DNA from: Bacteroidales bacterium
Lineage (GTDB): Bacteria; Bacteroidota; Bacteroidia; Bacteroidales; 4484-276
DNA length: 36,090 bases
NCBI GenBank assembly: GCA_021740425.1
Contig: JAIOZV010000010.1
Coordinates: forward strand, 1-36,090
Reading direction: 5' to 3'
Position numbers and translations under genes: made by a program. The notes beneath the pieces were generated by a model. It ran no database searches. It saw only the letters and a program-made list of their open reading frames with translations, and was not told the DNA's origin. Of the stretch, positions 32,845 through 36,090 are shown one piece after another (position 1 is the stretch's first letter; each line of letters begins with the position of its first letter).

Positions 32845-34296
32845 ATGGGACAAAAAATAACAATAGAACCGGTAACCCGCGTGGAAGGTCACGGAAAAGT
32901 TACCATTCATCTTGATGATAAAGGCAATGTAAGACAAACACGGCTTCATATCGTGGAGTTCCGCGGATTTGAACGTTTTGTGCAAGGCCGTCCATATTGG
33001 GAAGCACCTGTACTTGTACAACGTCTTTGTGGTATTTGCCCGGTTAGTCACCATTTGGCAGCAGCCAAGGCACTGGATGTGATTGTTGGTGCCGGAACCG
33101 GTGACGGGCTTACACCAACCGGAGAAAAAATGCGTAGATTGATGCACTATGGACAAATGTTCCAATCACATGCACTCCACTTTTTCCACCTTGCTTCACC
33201 CGACCTGCTCTTTGGTGTTGACGGCGATCCACTCATCAGAAATGTGATTGGTGTAGCTCTTAAGCACAAAGATTTAGCGGTTCAGGGTGTGATGATGCGC
33301 AAATTCGGTCAGGAAATAATTAAGGCTACAGCCGGTAAAAAAATACACGGCACAGGAGCCATTCCCGGTGGTATCAATAAACACCTTTCTATCGAAGAAA
33401 GAGACAGTTTCCTTAAAGGTGCCGATCCGATGAATATTGATAAAATGATCAGCTGGGCACAGGATGCAGTTGACTTCTTTAAAGCTTATCATAAAGAGAA
33501 TAAAGATTTTATTGATGGCTTTGCTGCATTTCCATCAAGCCACCTGAGTCTTGTTAGAAAAGACGGGGCAATGGATTTGTATCACGGCGTACTCAGGGCG
33601 ATAGATGCTGATGGCAAAAAAATTCTGAATGATGTTGATTATCAAAATTATGATGACTACATTGATGAGGAAGTAAAGAATTGGAGTTACATGAAATTCC
33701 CATACCTTTTGGAATTGGGTAAAGAAAATGGTTGGTATCGTGTGGGGCCACTTGCCCGCTGCAATACTGCCGATTTTATCCCCACGCCATTGGCTCAAAA
33801 AGAATTTGAGATTTTCAAAAACTATACCAACGGCAAACCCAACAACATGTCGATGCACATGCACTGGGCTCGTCTGATTGAGACATTGCACGCCGCTGAA
33901 ATGATGCAGGAACTACTTAATGACCCTGATTTATTGAAAGATGATTTGGTAATTAAAGGTACCAAAGTAAAACGGGGAGTAGGTCTTATCGAGGCTCCGC
34001 GAGGAACTTTGTTCCACCATTATGAAATCAATGATAATGATCAGATTGAAATGGCCAACCTCATTGTATCAACAACCAACAATAATGAGCCAATGAATCG
34101 TGCAGTGAACAGCGTTGCCAAGGAGTATATGAACGGCCAGAAAGAGATTACTGAAGGAATGAGAAATGCCGTGGAAGTTGCTATTCGCGCTTATGATCCT
34201 TGCTTGAGCTGTGCAACACATGCGCTTGGACAGATGCCACTGGAAATTACATTATTCGATGTACATAATAATATGATCGATAAAAAACGTTCGTAA
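32845..34296 (+). CDS. hoxH: HoxH large catalytic subunit of [NiFe] hydrogenase
   Basis: A 483-residue catalytic subunit that interconverts H2 and protons. The N-terminal Ni-Fe ligand motif is RLCGICPVSHH (Cys62 and Cys65), the C-terminal one DPCLSCATH (Cys453 and Cys456). A tail of 24 residues follows His459; as in other [NiFe] hydrogenases it should be cut by a maturation protease, which is the next gene. The VEGHGKVTIHLD segment near the N-terminus is also standard. Together with HoxF, U and Y it forms a bidirectional NAD(H)-linked enzyme (group 3d). Confidence 0.96.
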   Translation: MGQKITIEPVTRVEGHGKVTIHLDDKGNVRQTRLHIVEFRGFERFVQGRPYWEAPVLVQRLCGICPVSHHLAAAKALDVIVGAGTGDGLTPTGEKMRRLMHYGQMFQSHALHFFHLASPDLLFGVDGDPLIRNVIGVALKHKDLAVQGVMMRKFGQEIIKATAGKKIHGTGAIPGGINKHLSIEERDSFLKGADPMNIDKMISWAQDAVDFFKAYHKENKDFIDGFAAFPSSHLSLVRKDGAMDLYHGVLRAIDADGKKILNDVDYQNYDDYIDEEVKNWSYMKFPYLLELGKENGWYRVGPLARCNTADFIPTPLAQKEFEIFKNYTNGKPNNMSMHMHWARLIETLHAAEMMQELLNDPDLLKDDLVIKGTKVKRGVGLIEAPRGTLFHHYEINDNDQIEMANLIVSTTNNNEPMNRAVNSVAKEYMNGQKEITEGMRNAVEVAIRAYDPCLSCATHALGQMPLEITLFDVHNNMIDKKRS

Positions 34297-34773
34297 TTGG
34301 CTGAAAAACTCCAAATATTGATATATGGATATGGTAACCCGGGTCGTCAGGATGATGGCCTGGGAAACCATTTTGTGGAAAAAGTAAAAGCCTGGGCTGA
34401 AGAAAAAGGATTATCAAACCTTTCTTTCGACTCCAATTATCAGCTCAATATCGAAGATGCAGCTGAAATATCAGATAAGGACATTGTTATTTTTGTGGAT
34501 GCATCCATCGAGGATATTGAAAGTTTTGAATTGGAAGAAATAACTCCCGATGCCAAAGTTGAGTTTTCCATGCATGCGGTTTCAGCATCCTATGTTGTTC
34601 ATTTATGCAGGGATATCTATCAAAAGTCGCCAAAATCATTTTTGTTGCATGTTAAAGGCTATGAATGGGAGTTTATGGAAGGAATGACAGCAAAGGCTTT
34701 GAAGAATTTTGAAAAAGCATTTGGCTATATTAAGCCAATGCTTCTTAACCCACAGAAATTACTTGACTACTAA
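34297..34773 (+). CDS. Hydrogenase maturation protease (HoxW-like)
   Basis: A 158-residue HyaD/HybD/HoxW-type endopeptidase that removes the C-terminal tail of the large subunit after nickel insertion. Visible are the N-terminal YGYGNPGRQDDGLGN (whose DD holds one metal ligand, position of Glu16 in HybD), IVIFVDASIED (equivalent to Asp62) and SMHAVS (equivalent to His93). The start is a TTG that directly follows the HoxH stop codon with no gap; no ATG lies upstream of the conserved strand, so a non-ATG start is needed. Expression probably depends on termination-reinitiation from HoxH. Confidence 0.9.
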   Translation: MAEKLQILIYGYGNPGRQDDGLGNHFVEKVKAWAEEKGLSNLSFDSNYQLNIEDAAEISDKDIVIFVDASIEDIESFELEEITPDAKVEFSMHAVSASYVVHLCRDIYQKSPKSFLLHVKGYEWEFMEGMTAKALKNFEKAFGYIKPMLLNPQKLLDY

Positions 34774-34803
34774 TGAATTTGATTAAATCTTAAAAAATAA
34801 AAT

Positions 34804-35787
34804 ATGAATATTTCAACCAGATATATGGGATTGGAATTGAAAAATCCGATCATTGTAAGCAGCTCAAGATTAACCGGGTCATACGACAAAATTGTTGAAT
34901 GTGCTAAAAACGGGGCAGCCGCCATTGTACTAAAATCCCTTTTTGAGGAACAAATCATTTCGGATATTGATGCAAAACTTCAGGATAATGAAATGTATTT
35001 TTGGTATCCTGAAGCAACAAAATTTGTTAAAGGTATCTCAAAAGATCATGGTGTAAACGAGTATATCAAACTCATTAAAAAGGTAAAAGACAATGTCGAT
35101 ATCCCGGTTATTGCAAGTATAAATTGTAATACCTCTCAGGAATGGCCTGCTTTTGCTAGTGAACTCGAGAAGGCAGGAGCTGATGCCATAGAATTGAACA
35201 TTGCTATTTTTCCGTTTGATGAAAATGTGGAAAGTAAAGACATCGAAAATCTTTACATCGAGATTTTAAAGGAAGTGAAATTGCATGTTTCAATTCCGGT
35301 AAGTATTAAACTGGGTTCCTGTTTTACAAACATATCGCGTATTGTAACCTTACTTGATGTTGCCGGTGCAGATGGTCTTGTTTTATTCAATCGTTTTTTC
35401 CGTCCCGACATTGATATTGAGAAAGGTAAATTGATCTTTGATAATTATCTGAGTGAACCATCGGAAATGACCCAGTCGTTGCGTTGGGTAGGATTGATGG
35501 CAAGCAAAGTAAAGTGCGACATTGTTGCCAGCACCGGTATTCATGATTATCAGGGAGTAGTTAAACAAATAATGGCAGGAGCCACAGCAACTACAGTTTG
35601 CTCTGTTTTGTACAAAAAAGGTATTCCTTACATCAAAGAAATGCTAAGCGATTTGGAAAATTGGATGCAGACAAACAATATTAAATCACTGGATGGTATT
35701 AGAGGAAAGATTAATTTAGGTAAAGATAATTCAGCGGAATTTGAACGCGTTCAGTTTATGCGCAAAACCACGGGGATTTTCAACTAA
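34804..35787 (+). CDS. Dihydroorotate-dehydrogenase-like flavoprotein
   Basis: A 327-residue TIM-barrel protein related to dihydroorotate dehydrogenases, with FMN-binding features: MGLELKNPIIVSSSRLTG, VIASINC, PVSIKLG, GADGLVLFNRF, and a C-terminal phosphate-binding ASTGIHDYQGVVKQIMAGA. The catalytic loop NxSCPN / NxSSPN of genuine PyrD enzymes is replaced by NIAIFPFDE, without the Cys or Ser base, so pyrimidine synthesis is unlikely. It sits 30 bases after the protease gene and ends at the operon terminator, so I infer some role with the hydrogenase or with another NAD(H)/FMN electron step. Function unknown. Confidence 0.85.
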   Translation: MNISTRYMGLELKNPIIVSSSRLTGSYDKIVECAKNGAAAIVLKSLFEEQIISDIDAKLQDNEMYFWYPEATKFVKGISKDHGVNEYIKLIKKVKDNVDIPVIASINCNTSQEWPAFASELEKAGADAIELNIAIFPFDENVESKDIENLYIEILKEVKLHVSIPVSIKLGSCFTNISRIVTLLDVAGADGLVLFNRFFRPDIDIEKGKLIFDNYLSEPSEMTQSLRWVGLMASKVKCDIVASTGIHDYQGVVKQIMAGATATTVCSVLYKKGIPYIKEMLSDLENWMQTNNIKSLDGIRGKINLGKDNSAEFERVQFMRKTTGIFN

Positions 35788-35814
35788 ATTCCGAATATTT
35801 TTAACCACCATAAC

Positions 35815-35854
35815 AAACCCCGTCAAATACGCCTTTGACGGGGTTTTGCTTTTT
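35815..35854 (+). terminator. Strong terminator at the end of the hox operon
   Basis: AAACCCCGTCAAA (35815-35827) pairs perfectly over 13 bp with TTTGACGGGGTTT (35834-35846) across a six-base loop. T-rich sequence follows (GCTTTTT). It lies 28 bases after the stop codon of the flavoprotein gene. Confidence 0.93.
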
Positions 35855-36090
35855 GCCATGGTTTTGACGATTCCTAGCCTTGCGGACAATTGAAAGTCTC
35901 AAGTGTAAATTTCCATTATCCGCCAAAAGCGGACGTTGAAATGTTTCTTTGAAACAGAGAAAAACCCCAACCACCCGATAAGCAGGGGGCGCTAATCGGT
36001 GGCGGGGCAAAACATGTAATCCTCCTTTTTTTAGGATGTGAATTGCCGCAGGCTTTAGCCTACGGAAACTGAAATATTCAAAGAACTTTC
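35855..36090. repeat. Non-coding tail with REP-like hairpins
   Basis: No gene is supported in these last bases. There is TCCGC-CAAAA-GCGGA (35919-35933), an imperfect ACCACCCGAT...ATCGGTGG pair (about 35970-36003), and CCGCAGGCT-TT-AGCCTACGG (36046-36065, one mismatch) followed by AAA. The last resembles the CTACGGAAA-ended hairpin at 28364-28394, suggesting an interspersed element present at both sites. Confidence 0.5.

Noticed and set aside
34804..35787. Call as pyrD
   Set aside because: The catalytic Cys/Ser loop is absent and the neighbours are hydrogenase genes.
35801..36010. Minus-strand open frame of 69 residues at the end of the window
   Set aside because: It runs through the perfect terminator hairpin and other hairpins and has no protein-like features.

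Overview
The window looks like a chromosomal segment of a Bacteroidota bacterium, most likely an environmental, facultatively aerobic member of the Bacteroidales/Marinilabiliales side; the lineage is inferred, not proven. The evidence is moderate-to-low GC content, long AT-rich spacers, few Shine-Dalgarno sites, and many promoters of the Bacteroidota sigma type (TTG, about 19 bases, TAnnTTTG). I saw no IS element, tRNA, rRNA, CRISPR array or phage gene. Almost all of the window is accounted for by ordinary-looking coding genes.

Layout. 1-8.2 kb holds housekeeping and accessory singletons: a secreted protein of unknown function, a YtcJ-type lipoprotein amidohydrolase, a RimJ/RimL-type acetyltransferase, an SDR protein with a long C-terminal region, a CvfB-type S1 RNA-binding protein, two small unknown proteins and a MATE exporter. 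8.2-8.6 kb is a repeat-rich spacer. 8.6-15.3 kb is respiratory: a nitroreductase, a small cytochrome c, and then an SCO - COX I - COX III - COX IV - COX II(+cytochrome c) - heme O synthase cluster encoding an A2-type caa3 oxidase.

15.7-21.1 kb is the most interesting region. It is a tight five-gene operon behind a near-perfect promoter. It encodes a lysine 2,3-aminomutase (KamA), a single protein fusing a GNAT acetyltransferase to an HDAC/acetylpolyamine-amidohydrolase-type deacetylase, two different D-Ala-D-Ala-ligase-like ATP-grasp enzymes, and a second GNAT. A Ca2+/Na+ antiporter follows 30 bases later and an S33-type alpha/beta hydrolase after that. The enzymes suggest a route from L-lysine to beta-lysine, with acetyl protection/deprotection and two amide-forming ligations, giving a small beta-lysine-containing peptide or osmolyte-like compound. 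I know of no characterised pathway with this gene set.

23.3-29.3 kb carries a DEAD-box helicase (with DEVD in motif II), a nitrilase, KdsA (LPS Kdo synthesis), a PLP aminotransferase, a spacer with REP-like hairpins, and TruA. 29.6-35.8 kb is a NAD-linked bidirectional [NiFe] hydrogenase operon of the Hox (group 3d) type: fused HoxE/F, HoxU, HoxY, HoxH, a maturation protease and a dihydroorotate-dehydrogenase-like flavoprotein. It ends at a perfect 13-bp terminator. A perfect match to the Rex (NADH/NAD+ sensor) operator, TTGTTAA-N4-TTAACAA, sits on the predicted transcription start of this operon. This suggests that hydrogenase expression follows the NADH/NAD+ ratio. Together, hydrogenase and caa3 oxidase point to a flexible energy metabolism that can dispose of electrons to protons or to oxygen.
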